Of a stretch of DNA of 64,000 nucleotides, positions 17,521 through 27,115 are shown one piece after another. This DNA comes from an uncultured Lachnospiraceae bacterium. Lineage in GTDB: Bacteria > Bacillota > Clostridia > Lachnospirales > Lachnospiraceae. The stretch covers positions 62,001 through 126,000 of the forward strand of contig URSA01000007.1 of the NCBI GenBank assembly GCA_900550475.1, read 5' to 3'. Position 1 is the first letter of the stretch, and each line of letters opens with the position of its first letter. A program made the translations under genes and the position numbers. Under the pieces are notes generated by a model that was not told the DNA's origin, ran no database searches, and saw nothing but the letters and a program-made list of their open reading frames with translations.

Positions 17521-18333
17521 ATGGCATATGGTGCAGGTACGATAGCGCAGGGGCTGGTTTCCGGCGTTACCGGAAATATCAACAAAGCTTATATGTTAAT
17601 GCACAGACCGGAATTGATCCCCGATCTGGATGATATGACAGGGAAAAAGAATCTGGGCAGCCTTACCGGATTGTCCGCCGCGGCGGCAAAGCTGCAGGAG
17701 AACAATTATGCGGCGTCCGGCAATATGTTCAATGCCCTGTCCATGGACAAGACGCTGGCAGGCGTGGTAAATGAGGCGAATTATATTCTGGTACCGGTGC
17801 AGTTCAACCCCTCCAGCATCGCATTTCAGGGCATGGGCGGCGAGATCCGCAGGGAGAGCGTGGGCGGCTCCGGCGAAAACCAGTTCCAGCAGTTTGACAT
17901 ACCCTCCGAGACCACTCTGGCAATGGAGCTGATCTTTGACGATACCAACAACAAGGACGCCTTTATGATGGATGCGGAGATGCCGCTCCTCAGTGAGATC
18001 GCCTCGGTGGGCGGACTGACGCAGCGGATCGAGCAGGGCATGAGCGCGCTTGCGGGGAAAAAATATTCCGTGCAGGATCAGACAGAGCTTTTCATTGCCG
18101 CCATGGTGCAGAACTTCACCCGTCTGGTGGGATTTGCGTGGAACAAGATGATATTCTGGGGCGAGCTGGTGGGTGTCAATGTGCAGTACACCATGTTCAA
18201 CAAGGCGGGTGCTCCCATCCGCGCCAAGGTAGCCATACAGATCAGACAGGATCAGGCGATCGGCGGCGATGAGCCGTACCAGACGGAGAAGAAGTGGGAA
18301 CAGGCATTTGAGGACATGTTCAAGAGCAAGTAA
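17521..18333 (+). CDS. eCIS hub-adaptor protein 2 (Afp7-like, CIS_tube family)
   Basis: 270 aa, a paralogue of the preceding gene: VPVQFNPSSIAFQGMGGEIR, TLAMELIFDDTNNKDAFMMD, VGFAWNKMIFWGELVGVNVQ and GAPIRAKVAIQIRQ. Two adjacent but diverged copies suggest successive, non-identical rings in the hub, rather than a single adaptor. Starts 18 bases after the previous stop with an AGGAAGAG site. Confidence 0.85.
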   Translation: MAYGAGTIAQGLVSGVTGNINKAYMLMHRPELIPDLDDMTGKKNLGSLTGLSAAAAKLQENNYAASGNMFNALSMDKTLAGVVNEANYILVPVQFNPSSIAFQGMGGEIRRESVGGSGENQFQQFDIPSETTLAMELIFDDTNNKDAFMMDAEMPLLSEIASVGGLTQRIEQGMSALAGKKYSVQDQTELFIAAMVQNFTRLVGFAWNKMIFWGELVGVNVQYTMFNKAGAPIRAKVAIQIRQDQAIGGDEPYQTEKKWEQAFEDMFKSK

Positions 18334-18345
18334 AGGGAGAAACCA

Positions 18346-19548
18346 ATGGCAGCTTATGAGTTTGACGAGTTGAAAAAGAAATATATGCAGTTCCAGCATC
18401 CGGTGGCAGTCATCAAGGTAAACGGCGAATCTCTGGCGGACGCAAAGAAGGGATACCCCGTGTCCGACATCAGGATCGATCTGACCTGTGGCTTTGAAGC
18501 ATCCGTGGCGGAGTTCTGCGTCTACGACGTCTACGACGAATCCACGGGAAGCTTTGAATTTCCAAAGAAAAAGACCAAGCTCCAGCTCGGCTGCCGCGTG
18601 GAGGTATATCTGGGCTACGGCGGAACGGCGACCTGCGTTTTTGTGGGTGTGATCACCCGGATGAATTACCTGTTTGAAAAGCATGATACCCCCTGCGTGC
18701 GCGTGACGGCGATGGATGTGAAGGGCATTATGATGGCGGGCAGCTATTCCACCCAGCTCAAGGCGAAAAACTACTCGGATGCCGTGAAGGAGATTCTGGA
18801 TAAGACCGCCTACGAAAAGCTTGGCTCCCAGGGCGAGAGAGTCATGCGCGACATCAAGGTGGACGTCACGCCGGATAAGCAGAGAGCGCTTGCAAACGGC
18901 GGCGCGGGAGCGCAGGACAAAACCATTGAGATGGTGGCGGAGAGCGATTATGAATTTGTGGTAAAGGCGGCAAAAAAACACAATTTTGAGTTTTTCACCG
19001 AGTGCGGAGTGGTATATTTCCGCAAGGCAAAGTCCGACACCTCCATTCTGCTGGAGATCGGCCCGGCGACGGGCATGCACAGCTTCGACATCTCCTACGA
19101 TCTGACGGGGCTGGTGGAAAAAGTGGTGGTGCGGGGCATGGATGTGTCCAAGGCAAAGCTGATCTCCGCCAAGAAAAAGTTTTCCAACAAGATTTCGGAG
19201 GGAAGCAAGGCAAAACCGCTTTTAAAGGACAGCCAGAAGGTCTACATAGATTCCACCATAACCTCCAAGGAGGAGGCGGAGGACAGGGTAAATTCCCTGA
19301 TGGAGACCATGTCCTACCGCTACGGCACCATGGAGTGCGAGATGGTGGGAGTCCCGGAGCTTCTGCCGGGGCATTTTATCAAGCTGACAGGCCTGGGCGA
19401 GCCTGCGGAGAACACCTTTTATATCAACAGGATCTGCCACGTTCTTGGAAAAGATGGGCAGTACGACACCCGGATCACGGCGGTATCCGCAGGAATGGGA
19501 AACAGCGTGTCGGGCAATATATCGGGACTGTCGGGCGGGCTTTTGTAG
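18346..19548 (+). CDS. Baseplate hub protein (gp27-like, VgrG N-terminal type)
   Basis: 400 aa. PVSDIRIDLTCGFEASVAEF, KLQLGCRVEVYLGYGGTATC, VFVGVITRMNYLFEKHDTP and CVRVTAMDVKGIMM resemble the gp27-like part of VgrG and phage late control D proteins, followed by EMVAESDYEFVVKAAKKHNFEF-type hub helices and a final GTMECEMVGVPELLPGHFIKL beta region. It lacks the OB-fold/needle, which the next gene supplies, so the VgrG equivalent is split in two as in T4 (gp27 + gp5). Confidence 0.9.
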   Translation: MAAYEFDELKKKYMQFQHPVAVIKVNGESLADAKKGYPVSDIRIDLTCGFEASVAEFCVYDVYDESTGSFEFPKKKTKLQLGCRVEVYLGYGGTATCVFVGVITRMNYLFEKHDTPCVRVTAMDVKGIMMAGSYSTQLKAKNYSDAVKEILDKTAYEKLGSQGERVMRDIKVDVTPDKQRALANGGAGAQDKTIEMVAESDYEFVVKAAKKHNFEFFTECGVVYFRKAKSDTSILLEIGPATGMHSFDISYDLTGLVEKVVVRGMDVSKAKLISAKKKFSNKISEGSKAKPLLKDSQKVYIDSTITSKEEAEDRVNSLMETMSYRYGTMECEMVGVPELLPGHFIKLTGLGEPAENTFYINRICHVLGKDGQYDTRITAVSAGMGNSVSGNISGLSGGLL

Positions 19549-19578
19549 CACCGCAGCGGACGGACAGAGGAGAAAAGC

Positions 19579-20397
19579 ATGGGCTTGTATGACATTATGG
19601 ACGAGATCGCCGCAAAGCAGGTGACGAAGTCCGAGACGGGAGACAATCGGATACTGGGCGTTGTGGTCGGGATCGTGGCAAAGAACTACGATCAGAATAT
19701 GCCGGGTCGGATCTGCGTGCAGGTTCCGGTCAGGGACGACGAGGCAAACGAGCTGCAATGGGCAAGGCTTGCAATGCCGTCCAGCGGAAAGAAATGGGGA
19801 CATTACTTCCTGCCGGAGGTGGGCGATCAGGTGCTGCTGGCATTTGAGCAGGGCAATATCGAAAAGCCCTATGTGATCGGCTGCGTACCCAAGGACAGCA
19901 ACCCGTTCCTCACAAAGGCGGTGCATGAGAAGAACCAGTATAAAAAGATCATCACCAAGAACGGCAGCACCATCCAGTTTGACGACTGCGAGGAAGAAAA
20001 CGGCGCAAACGACAAAATTTCCATCTATACGCCCGGACAGGCGCACAGACTTCTGTTCGACAATGAAAAGAAGCAGATCCTCATGGGCGATAAGGACGGA
20101 AAGAACCAGATCTCCATCAAGACGGAGGACGGCAGCGGAAGAATCGACATCAAGACCGAAAAGAAGCTGACCATATCCGTCGGAGACAACATCGAAGTGG
20201 TAATGAACGCCGACAGCGGCACGGTCAGCATCAAATGCGGCAAATTCAAGGTGGAGGCAACGGACGGCAGCCAGATCGAAACCAACGGAAAGTTAGGGCT
20301 CTCCGGCGGCAATGTGGCACTGGAGGCGTCCTCCATGTTAAAGGCGTCCAGCAGCGGCACCACCAGTATCGGAGGAGCGCCGATCAAGATCGGATAG
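19579..20397 (+). CDS. Central spike protein (gp5-like OB fold plus beta-helix needle)
   Basis: 272 aa. RILGVVVGIVAKNYDQNMPG, RICVQVPVRDDE, WGHYFLPEVGDQVLLAFEQG and PYVIGCVPKD form the gp5/VgrG OB-fold; the C-terminal 150 residues have regular short repeats (SIKTEDGSGRIDIKTEKKLTI, DSGTVSIKCGKFKV) expected of the trimeric beta-helix needle. No lysozyme domain is inserted, unlike T4 gp5. The PAAR-like protein at 9377 would cap it. Confidence 0.9.
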   Translation: MGLYDIMDEIAAKQVTKSETGDNRILGVVVGIVAKNYDQNMPGRICVQVPVRDDEANELQWARLAMPSSGKKWGHYFLPEVGDQVLLAFEQGNIEKPYVIGCVPKDSNPFLTKAVHEKNQYKKIITKNGSTIQFDDCEEENGANDKISIYTPGQAHRLLFDNEKKQILMGDKDGKNQISIKTEDGSGRIDIKTEKKLTISVGDNIEVVMNADSGTVSIKCGKFKVEATDGSQIETNGKLGLSGGNVALEASSMLKASSSGTTSIGGAPIKIG

Positions 20398-20411
20398 AAG
20401 GGGGAGTAACC

Positions 20412-20858
20412 ATGGAAGAGGAAAAGTTTCTGGGAACGGGCATGAAATTCCCGCCGCAGATCAATCCCACCACAGGCAGATTTACCTGTGTATCGGGAAA
20501 AGAGAGCATCCGGGAGAGCGTCTACCTGATCCTGATGACCCAGCGGACAGAGCGCTTTATGAGACCGGAGTTCGGCAGCAGCGTGATGAGCTATGTGTTT
20601 GCACAGACGGACGACACCACGCTGAACCTGATGGCACATGAGATTGCCTCGGACATTATGCGGAATGAACCGCGCGTGGAGCAGGTCAATGTGAACATGG
20701 ATCAGAACAGCAAGCCGGGCTGCCTGTTCGTCAATATAGACTACATCGTGCGGGGCGAGAACGTGCGGGAAAATATGGTATTCCCGTTCTATCTGGGCGA
20801 AGAGCCGGAAGAAGAGAGTGAAGCATATGAGACAATGGAAGAGCGTAACGACCAGTGA
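20412..20858 (+). CDS. Baseplate wedge protein, gp25-like (Afp9 type)
   Basis: 148 aa from ATG 20412 (AGGGGGAG upstream). GTGMKFPPQINPTTGRFTCV, then ESVYLILMTQRTERFMRPEF and GSSVMSYVFAQTD is the gp25 signature, including the R-x-M-R-P-E-F-G motif that anchors the first sheath ring. The last 30 residues are acidic. Its 3' end overlaps the next gene by 32 bases. Confidence 0.93.
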   Translation: MEEEKFLGTGMKFPPQINPTTGRFTCVSGKESIRESVYLILMTQRTERFMRPEFGSSVMSYVFAQTDDTTLNLMAHEIASDIMRNEPRVEQVNVNMDQNSKPGCLFVNIDYIVRGENVRENMVFPFYLGEEPEEESEAYETMEERNDQ

Positions 20859-23800
20859 TTACATCATAGAAGAACAAAAGAGAGCGGACATTATCGCCAG
20901 GATCAAAAGCCTTGCGGCGGCATATGTGCCGGAATGGCAGTTTGACGAGGAACATCCCGACATAGGCTCTGTCATTGCCTTTTTGTATGCGGATGAGATG
21001 GAGGAGAATGTCAGACGGTACAACACGCTGCTTGAGCGGGATTACATCGAGCTGATGAACATGCTGGGAATATCCTTGAAGCCCGCGTTCCCCTCCCACA
21101 GCATCGTGCTGATGCGTCTGGCGTCGGAGACCATTCCCGGCTTCAAGCTGAAAAAGGGAATCAAGCTGTTGGGCGGGCCGGAGGATGATGCCAATCTGGT
21201 ATTTGAGACCTCCCACAGCGTTTATATCACGGAATCCCGGTTGTGCAGCGCATTCATGGCGTCGGGGAAAAACGGAAAGGTCATCCCCCTTCTGGGCAGC
21301 TTTGCGCCGGTTTCCTATGTGGATCAGGCGGCACGGGTCATGGACGAGGACGAGGCGGAGGAGGAAGCGGAGGACAGCTCCGCGACGGAAGAAAACGCAC
21401 CGCTCTCCGCATATCCCTTTTCCCTGTTTGATTTCAGGGGGGAGGGCTACGGAAAATACGGGCTGCTCTTTTACCACCCCCATCTTTTTGATGTGCAGGA
21501 CAACGATATTCTGATGGAGATCGGCTCCGCGCCGGAGCTTGTAAAGGAGATCGCCGAGGGAAAATACCATCTGTATTACTATACAAAGGAAGGCTTTGCA
21601 CCGGTGGAGGATATCAGACAGGAGAGCGAAAGCTGTCTTGCATTCCGCAAGTCCGGGAAGTGCTGCAAGGTGACGGAGCAGGGCAGGGAGTATTCCCTTC
21701 TGCTTTTAGAGCCGGAGGGCATACCGGACAAGAGCGTCATGGTGTCGAAGATCGGTTTTTCCTCTGCAGGGGAGGGGCGCGCCCCCGAACTTTTGTGGAA
21801 CGGAACCACCGAGCTTGCCACGGATACCTTCCGCCCGTTCGGGGAGACCATCTCCCTGTATCAGGAGCTCTACATCGGAAATGAGGAGTACTTCTCAAAG
21901 CCGGGCGCCCGGATCACCCTCCGCTTCCGTCTGGATTTTGAGACCCATCTCATTGAGATCTCCAGACAGCAGGAGACGGCGGAGTTAAAGATCATCAAGA
22001 AGAAACCCAAGAAGGATGCGCAGGGAGCGCCCGCAGAGGTGTTTGCGGATGAAATATCCTTCTCCTATTACAACGGAACCGGCTGGCGCAGGCTTGTGAC
22101 CGAAACGCCGGTACAGCAGCTTTTCAGCACCGGAAAATCCGGGGAGTGCGAGATCAGCTTCGTGTGCCCGGAGGACTGGCAGCCGTTGGAGGCAGGCGGC
22201 TTTGACGGCAGGAGCATCCGCATACAGGTGACGAGGGCGGACAACTGCTTCTCCCAGCCGGCGCTGCACCACTACCCCGTAATCCGCAGCATGGAGATTT
22301 CCTACAGCTACGGAAACCGCTTTGAAAGACCGTCCAGACTGGTGAGCTTTCAGGGAAGCCGCAAGAGAGAGCTGACGGAGGCAATGGCGCAGAACCCCAT
22401 GGTTCCCATCTTTTCCATCAGCCGTTATCAGGAGACGGCGCTCTATCTGGGTTTTGACAAGAAGATGGAGGACGGCCCCGTGAGCCTGATGATCCGGGCG
22501 CAGGAGGTGGAAGGGTATCAGTCGGGCAGGCTCACCTTCTCCTACTCCACAAGGGACGGTTTTTCCAGACTGAAGCTCTCCGACCGTACGGAAGGCTTGA
22601 GCCACACCGGAACGCTGCTGTTCATGCCCCCCTCGGACATGGCAAAGAGAACGCTGGAGGGACAGGAGGCGTACTGGATCCGCATTGCGGATGAGAAAGA
22701 ATATCTGGAGGATCACCCCGCCAAGCGCCCGCTGATCCGCGACATCAAAATCAACGCGGTCGAGGTGGACAACATCGATACCATGACGGAGGAGTCCTAC
22801 TATATAGATGTATTCGGGCCCAATATGCAGTTTGCACTCAATGCGCAGAACATCCTCTACATAGACCTGTGGGTCAACGAGATCGGGCTTTTCTCGGAGA
22901 GTGAAATGAAGCGCATGCTGACGGAAGATCCCCTGCACACAAGAGCGGAGTATTCCTTCCTCGGTGAGATAGAGGAGTTTTACGTAAAATGGGAAGAGGT
23001 GGACAATTTTGACCGTTCCCTGCCGGGAGACAGACATTATGTTGTGGACCGCATGAACAGCAGGCTTCATTTCGGCGACGGTGTGCATGTCCAGATCCCA
23101 CGCAATACAAGGGGTGTGGCTTTTCAGGTGGTCATGCACCGCTGTGACGGGGAAACGGCAAATATCGAGCCGGGCATGATTCAGGATTCCCTGGGCGGGC
23201 TGTTGTTTGTAGAGCAGATCTTCAATCCCATCCGGGCATACGGCGGCATGAACATGGAGACGGTGGAGGAGGCACTCCGCCGGGGAACCACCACCCTGAA
23301 CGCCAGAAATCGTCTGGTTTCCGTGCAGGATTACGAGAGGGAAGCGCTGAATTTCTCAAGACAGATCGCGCAGGCGAAGGTCATTGTAGGAAGAAAGAAG
23401 GATGGCAGCTTCGCCCCCGGCGCTGTCACCATGGTGATACTGATGCAGGATTACCGGGACGGAGAGCAGTCCTTCCTGCATATGCGCCATCGTCTCAAGG
23501 AGCATTTACGGGAGAGATGCGAGCTGGCAGCCAGCGGAGGAGAGCTGGAGATCGTGGAACCCATTTTTGCGGAGATCTCCGTGGAGGCATGGGTGCAGGT
23601 GATCCGCGCCGACGATACCTTTGAGGTACAGCAGGATCTGAGGCGTGTTCTGCAGGAGTATCTGGATCCCATCAAAAACTCGGGCTGGGACATTGGCAGA
23701 ATGGTGAAGAAAGCGCAGATTGAGCTGCGGCTCAACATGGAAAAGGGAAAGGCACTCCTGCACAGACTGATGGTTACGGCAAGATATCAGGATGAGACGG

Positions 23801-23895
23801 GCCGTCATGAGACGGATACAGAGGCGCTTGAAGGAAATCCTTATGTGCTGGTTACCAGCGGCGTTCACAAAATACATTTTGAACAGAGCAATTAG
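20827..23895 (+). CDS. Baseplate wedge protein 1 (gp6/baseplate-J-like, Afp11 type)
   Basis: 1022 aa from ATG 20827 (an in-frame GTG at 20818 is an alternative; GAAGAAGAGAG precedes both). The N-terminal DIIARIKSLAAAYVPEWQFDEEHPDIGSVI pattern and the central/late segment (RNRLVSVQDYEREALNFSRQ, IAQAKVIV, GAVTMVILMQDYRDG, LKEHLRERCELAASGGELEI, PIFAEISVEAWVQV) are those of putative baseplate assembly/gp6-like wedge proteins. A Glu/Asp-rich insert lies near residue 180. Overlaps the gp25 gene, indicating coupled translation. Confidence 0.88.
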   Translation: MRQWKSVTTSDYIIEEQKRADIIARIKSLAAAYVPEWQFDEEHPDIGSVIAFLYADEMEENVRRYNTLLERDYIELMNMLGISLKPAFPSHSIVLMRLASETIPGFKLKKGIKLLGGPEDDANLVFETSHSVYITESRLCSAFMASGKNGKVIPLLGSFAPVSYVDQAARVMDEDEAEEEAEDSSATEENAPLSAYPFSLFDFRGEGYGKYGLLFYHPHLFDVQDNDILMEIGSAPELVKEIAEGKYHLYYYTKEGFAPVEDIRQESESCLAFRKSGKCCKVTEQGREYSLLLLEPEGIPDKSVMVSKIGFSSAGEGRAPELLWNGTTELATDTFRPFGETISLYQELYIGNEEYFSKPGARITLRFRLDFETHLIEISRQQETAELKIIKKKPKKDAQGAPAEVFADEISFSYYNGTGWRRLVTETPVQQLFSTGKSGECEISFVCPEDWQPLEAGGFDGRSIRIQVTRADNCFSQPALHHYPVIRSMEISYSYGNRFERPSRLVSFQGSRKRELTEAMAQNPMVPIFSISRYQETALYLGFDKKMEDGPVSLMIRAQEVEGYQSGRLTFSYSTRDGFSRLKLSDRTEGLSHTGTLLFMPPSDMAKRTLEGQEAYWIRIADEKEYLEDHPAKRPLIRDIKINAVEVDNIDTMTEESYYIDVFGPNMQFALNAQNILYIDLWVNEIGLFSESEMKRMLTEDPLHTRAEYSFLGEIEEFYVKWEEVDNFDRSLPGDRHYVVDRMNSRLHFGDGVHVQIPRNTRGVAFQVVMHRCDGETANIEPGMIQDSLGGLLFVEQIFNPIRAYGGMNMETVEEALRRGTTTLNARNRLVSVQDYEREALNFSRQIAQAKVIVGRKKDGSFAPGAVTMVILMQDYRDGEQSFLHMRHRLKEHLRERCELAASGGELEIVEPIFAEISVEAWVQVIRADDTFEVQQDLRRVLQEYLDPIKNSGWDIGRMVKKAQIELRLNMEKGKALLHRLMVTARYQDETGRHETDTEALEGNPYVLVTSGVHKIHFEQSN

Positions 23896-23906
23896 GAGCA
23901 GAGAGT

Positions 23907-26012
23907 ATGTTAAATCCAAAGAGTATTCCGGAAAAATCGCATGAACAGCTCATGGAAGAGAATATCGGAAAGATTCCCATCTATTCGGACGAATGGACAA
24001 ATTACAATCCGGCGGACCCGGGAATCACCATACTGGAAAATCTGTCTGCATTCCATATCCTGCAACAGAATCAGATGGACGAGGTGCCGGATCTTGTGCG
24101 TGCCAAACTGCTGCAGCTTATGGGCTATAAGCCCATGAAGGGAAGTGGCGCCAAGGTGTATCTGGAGCCCCGGAATGTGCGCGAGGATTTTCTGATTCCC
24201 GCAGATCAGCGCTTCCGCGTGGGCAACATCAGCTTTGAGACCACGCTGGAGCGGGAAATGACCGCCAGCCGGGTGATCGGCATCTACGGGAAGGACGAGA
24301 ACGGACTGCGGGATTACCGCTTTGTGCTGAACCGGGATGTGGACATTCAGGCATTTGTTTTCGGGGAGAAGCCCAAGACCGGAATGGAGCTGTATGTGGT
24401 GCTGGATAAGCCGCTGACGCCGGGGGAGCAGGGCATCCTGTATGCGGAGATTTCTGACCGCTACCGGAGAAATGCGTTTACCCCGGAGAGCAGACAGCTT
24501 TTCGGAGAGCTGGAGTGGAGCTGCTATACCGCAGAGGGCTTTGTCCCCATGGAGGTGGAGGATGAGACCAACGGCTTTCTGGCAACGGGACTGATCCAGT
24601 TTACCCAGCCGGAACAGCCCATGGAAAAGTACGAGGAAAACGGCGTTTCCGGGTATGTCTGGCGTGCGGTGCTGCGCCGTGCGGAGTATGACATTGCCCC
24701 GGCGTTAATTCATATGAGTGGCTTTCTGTTTCCCGTGATCCAGAAAGAAACGCTGGTTATCACCCACTCCTTCCAGAAGGCGGGGGACGTCACGATCAAC
24801 TGTCCCATGCTGGAAACCGGATATGTGCGGGTGTTCTGCAAGGAGCAGAAGGGAACCTCATACAGGATGTACCGGGAATGCGAGGGAGAGCCGGAGCAGG
24901 GGCGGATGTACCTGCATGAGCGGAATGCATACGGGGAGCACACCTTCCGGTTTGACAAAAAGCTTTTCGGCTACGCGCCGGAGCATGTGAAAAATGCGGT
25001 GAAAATTGTCATCTACAACGAGGAGATGATGCGTAAATATTATCTGGGGGAGATCTACGGCTATGACGATCAGGAGATCGTCCTGCCTGGACAGCACATT
25101 GTGACGGACACTTTCTCCCTGATTGCTGAGAGGGATGCCGAGGACGGCGGAAAGCGGTACGACTTTGTAAAGCCCGGCAGAATGGGAGAGCAGGAGCTTT
25201 CCTATTACCTGTACGAGAACGAGGGAAAGATCGTGATTCTGGACGCGGGAGATTATGTGGGTGCGAAGCTGTATCTGGCTTCCATCGCGGTCACGCTGGG
25301 CGGGGAAGGCAATGTGCGCGCCGGAAATGAGTTTGTGCCGGAGGGATACCGGGATACGGTGCGCTTCTATAACCCTGCGGCGGGAAGCGGCGGCAGATTT
25401 CAGGAGACAATTGAGGATGTGAGAAAGCGTTTTATAGCGGATATGAACACCCCGTACACGGCGGTGCTGGGAAGCGATTACGAGGCGCTTGTCCAGGCGG
25501 TTCCGGGGCTTTGCATCTCCAAGGTACATGCGTGGATGGACACGGAGAAGAACGAGGTGCAGATCGCGGTGCTGCCCGGGATGCCGGATAAGTTCCCGAA
25601 GCTGCCGAAGATTTACAGACGGGAGATTGAAAACTGGCTGGAGGAAAGAAGGCTGCTCTCCACCAGAGTAACCGTGCGTCAGCCGGTTTATCAGGCGGTT
25701 GCCACGAGCGGCACGGTCTATGTGAAGCCCCATTACGAGGATTGCAGGGAGCAGATCGAGCAGGTGATCCGCAGGGAGCTGGACTATGTGCGCGGCGAGC
25801 AGAACTTCGGCGAGCTGCTGCGGTTCGACAGGCTCTTCCACGCGGTGGAGGCGCTGGAGTGTGTGGCATACCTTTCAGAGTTCAGCATCGCGGCGGAGGG
25901 CAGCGTCTATGCGGCTTCCGAGGGCGCGGATATCAGACCGGACGAAAATTGTCTGCTTTATCCCGGAAAGATAAAGCTTGAGATACGGTCCATGTTAGAG
26001 GATGGCAGGTAA
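23907..26012 (+). CDS. Baseplate wedge protein 2 (gp6/baseplate-J-like, Afp12 type)
   Basis: 701 aa. Starts IPEKSHEQLMEENIGKIPIY and YNPADPGITILENLSAFHIL, typical of the second eCIS wedge protein; later DTVRFYNPAAGSGGRFQETI, EDVRKRFIADMNTPYTAVLG and SDYEALVQAVPGLCISKVHA follow the baseplate-J pattern, ending in VYVKPHYEDCREQIEQVI. With the previous protein it would form the heterodimeric wedge core joined to gp25. 11 bases after the previous stop. Confidence 0.88.
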   Translation: MLNPKSIPEKSHEQLMEENIGKIPIYSDEWTNYNPADPGITILENLSAFHILQQNQMDEVPDLVRAKLLQLMGYKPMKGSGAKVYLEPRNVREDFLIPADQRFRVGNISFETTLEREMTASRVIGIYGKDENGLRDYRFVLNRDVDIQAFVFGEKPKTGMELYVVLDKPLTPGEQGILYAEISDRYRRNAFTPESRQLFGELEWSCYTAEGFVPMEVEDETNGFLATGLIQFTQPEQPMEKYEENGVSGYVWRAVLRRAEYDIAPALIHMSGFLFPVIQKETLVITHSFQKAGDVTINCPMLETGYVRVFCKEQKGTSYRMYRECEGEPEQGRMYLHERNAYGEHTFRFDKKLFGYAPEHVKNAVKIVIYNEEMMRKYYLGEIYGYDDQEIVLPGQHIVTDTFSLIAERDAEDGGKRYDFVKPGRMGEQELSYYLYENEGKIVILDAGDYVGAKLYLASIAVTLGGEGNVRAGNEFVPEGYRDTVRFYNPAAGSGGRFQETIEDVRKRFIADMNTPYTAVLGSDYEALVQAVPGLCISKVHAWMDTEKNEVQIAVLPGMPDKFPKLPKIYRREIENWLEERRLLSTRVTVRQPVYQAVATSGTVYVKPHYEDCREQIEQVIRRELDYVRGEQNFGELLRFDRLFHAVEALECVAYLSEFSIAAEGSVYAASEGADIRPDENCLLYPGKIKLEIRSMLEDGR

Positions 26013-26023
26013 CGGAGGAGACT

Positions 26024-27094
26024 ATGGCGGGAATACAGTATTCTATCAGGCAGAACAGACTGAAAAAGGCGCTGTTTCAGGGGATGGAGCCGACGGAGGA
26101 CGACGGTGTGCGTTCCGGCGCGGAGGGCGGAGACCACTATGTGGTGCTGCCCTGTCTGGACAGCGGAATGGCGGATTGTCCGTGGGGCAGGCTGCATTTT
26201 GACATGACCTTGCCGGAAAACTGTGTCTGCTACCTGTATGTTGCGGCGGCAAACGAGGTGCAGGGGCAGGAGCTCATGCTGGATGCGGGCAGCAGTCTTC
26301 TGGATAAGAAGAGGCTCTTGCAGTCCATGGGCGGGCTTCGGTTTATTAATAAGCCGGATGTGCTCCTGTATGAGATCACGGGGCGCTACCTGTGGATCAT
26401 GGCGGAGGTGATCGGCGAGAACGTGACCATCCGCAACATCAGGGCGGAAGCGCCGGGCGATAATTTCATGCAGACATTCCCCGAGGTATACCGGGAAAAA
26501 AACAGCTTTTTCCACAGGTATCTCTCGGTATATTCCAGCATTTACAATGATTTTCAGGAAAAACTGGACAGCCGCAGCGAGCTTCTGCCGGTGGAGACCG
26601 CACCTCTGCGGCTCCTGGAGCTGTATGCAAAGTGGCTGGGAATCGATGTCAACGGCGGCTATCTGGGAGAGGAAACCTTAAGGACGCTTTTAAAGGAGGC
26701 GCCCGAGCTTCTGCGCCGGAAGGGAACGCGGTACTGTATCGGACGGATCTGCGAGATTCTGCTGGGGGAGACCCCCGTCATCGCGGAGCAGAGCCAGATG
26801 CAGCGCTATATCCGGAGAAATGAAAGAAAGTTGTATGATGGACTGTACGGGGACAGCCCTTATGATGTAACATTGTTATTGAAGCATTATGTGGAGGAGC
26901 GGAAAAAGGAGCAGCTCCTACATCTGCTCAGTCAGTTCAAACCGCTCCGCAGCCGGCTGCATATCGTATTCTTAGAGCCTACCGGCGTTCTGGATGAGCA
27001 CAGCTATCTGGACAATAATGCCGTTACCTTCACCCAGAGCGAGGGCATGTTGGACGCTGCCCGGATCGCGGACGGAACCATTATATTACAGTAG
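26024..27094 (+). CDS. Phage tail protein I-like baseplate component
   Basis: 356 aa. After about 150 beta-rich residues, FMQTFPEVYREKNSFFHRYL, SIYNDFQEKLDSRSELL, APLRLLELYAKWLGIDVNGG and LRTLLKEAPELLRRKGTRYC match the P2 tail protein I/eCIS 'phage tail protein' family, which finishes the wedge and in many systems attaches fibres. No separate fibre gene follows. The gene ends 21 bases before a membrane protein, the end of the particle module. Confidence 0.85.
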   Translation: MAGIQYSIRQNRLKKALFQGMEPTEDDGVRSGAEGGDHYVVLPCLDSGMADCPWGRLHFDMTLPENCVCYLYVAAANEVQGQELMLDAGSSLLDKKRLLQSMGGLRFINKPDVLLYEITGRYLWIMAEVIGENVTIRNIRAEAPGDNFMQTFPEVYREKNSFFHRYLSVYSSIYNDFQEKLDSRSELLPVETAPLRLLELYAKWLGIDVNGGYLGEETLRTLLKEAPELLRRKGTRYCIGRICEILLGETPVIAEQSQMQRYIRRNERKLYDGLYGDSPYDVTLLLKHYVEERKKEQLLHLLSQFKPLRSRLHIVFLEPTGVLDEHSYLDNNAVTFTQSEGMLDAARIADGTIILQ

Positions 27095-27115
27095 AGAAAC
27101 GGGAGGAAACGTAAC

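Noticed and set aside
17596..19080. 494-codon minus-strand open frame under the hub genes
   Set aside because: Antisense of well-supported hub genes, rich in His, Leu and Arg as expected for a shadow frame.
8024..27094. Interpretation as a prophage tail remnant (myophage)
   Set aside because: The DUF4255 cap, DUF4280 tip, DUF6760, two Afp7-like adaptors and AAA ATPases are eCIS-specific, and phage head, lysis and integration genes are absent.
8024..27094. Interpretation as a type VI secretion system
   Set aside because: No TssJ, TssL, TssM membrane complex, no ClpV, and the single sheath is phage/eCIS-like rather than a TssB/TssC pair.
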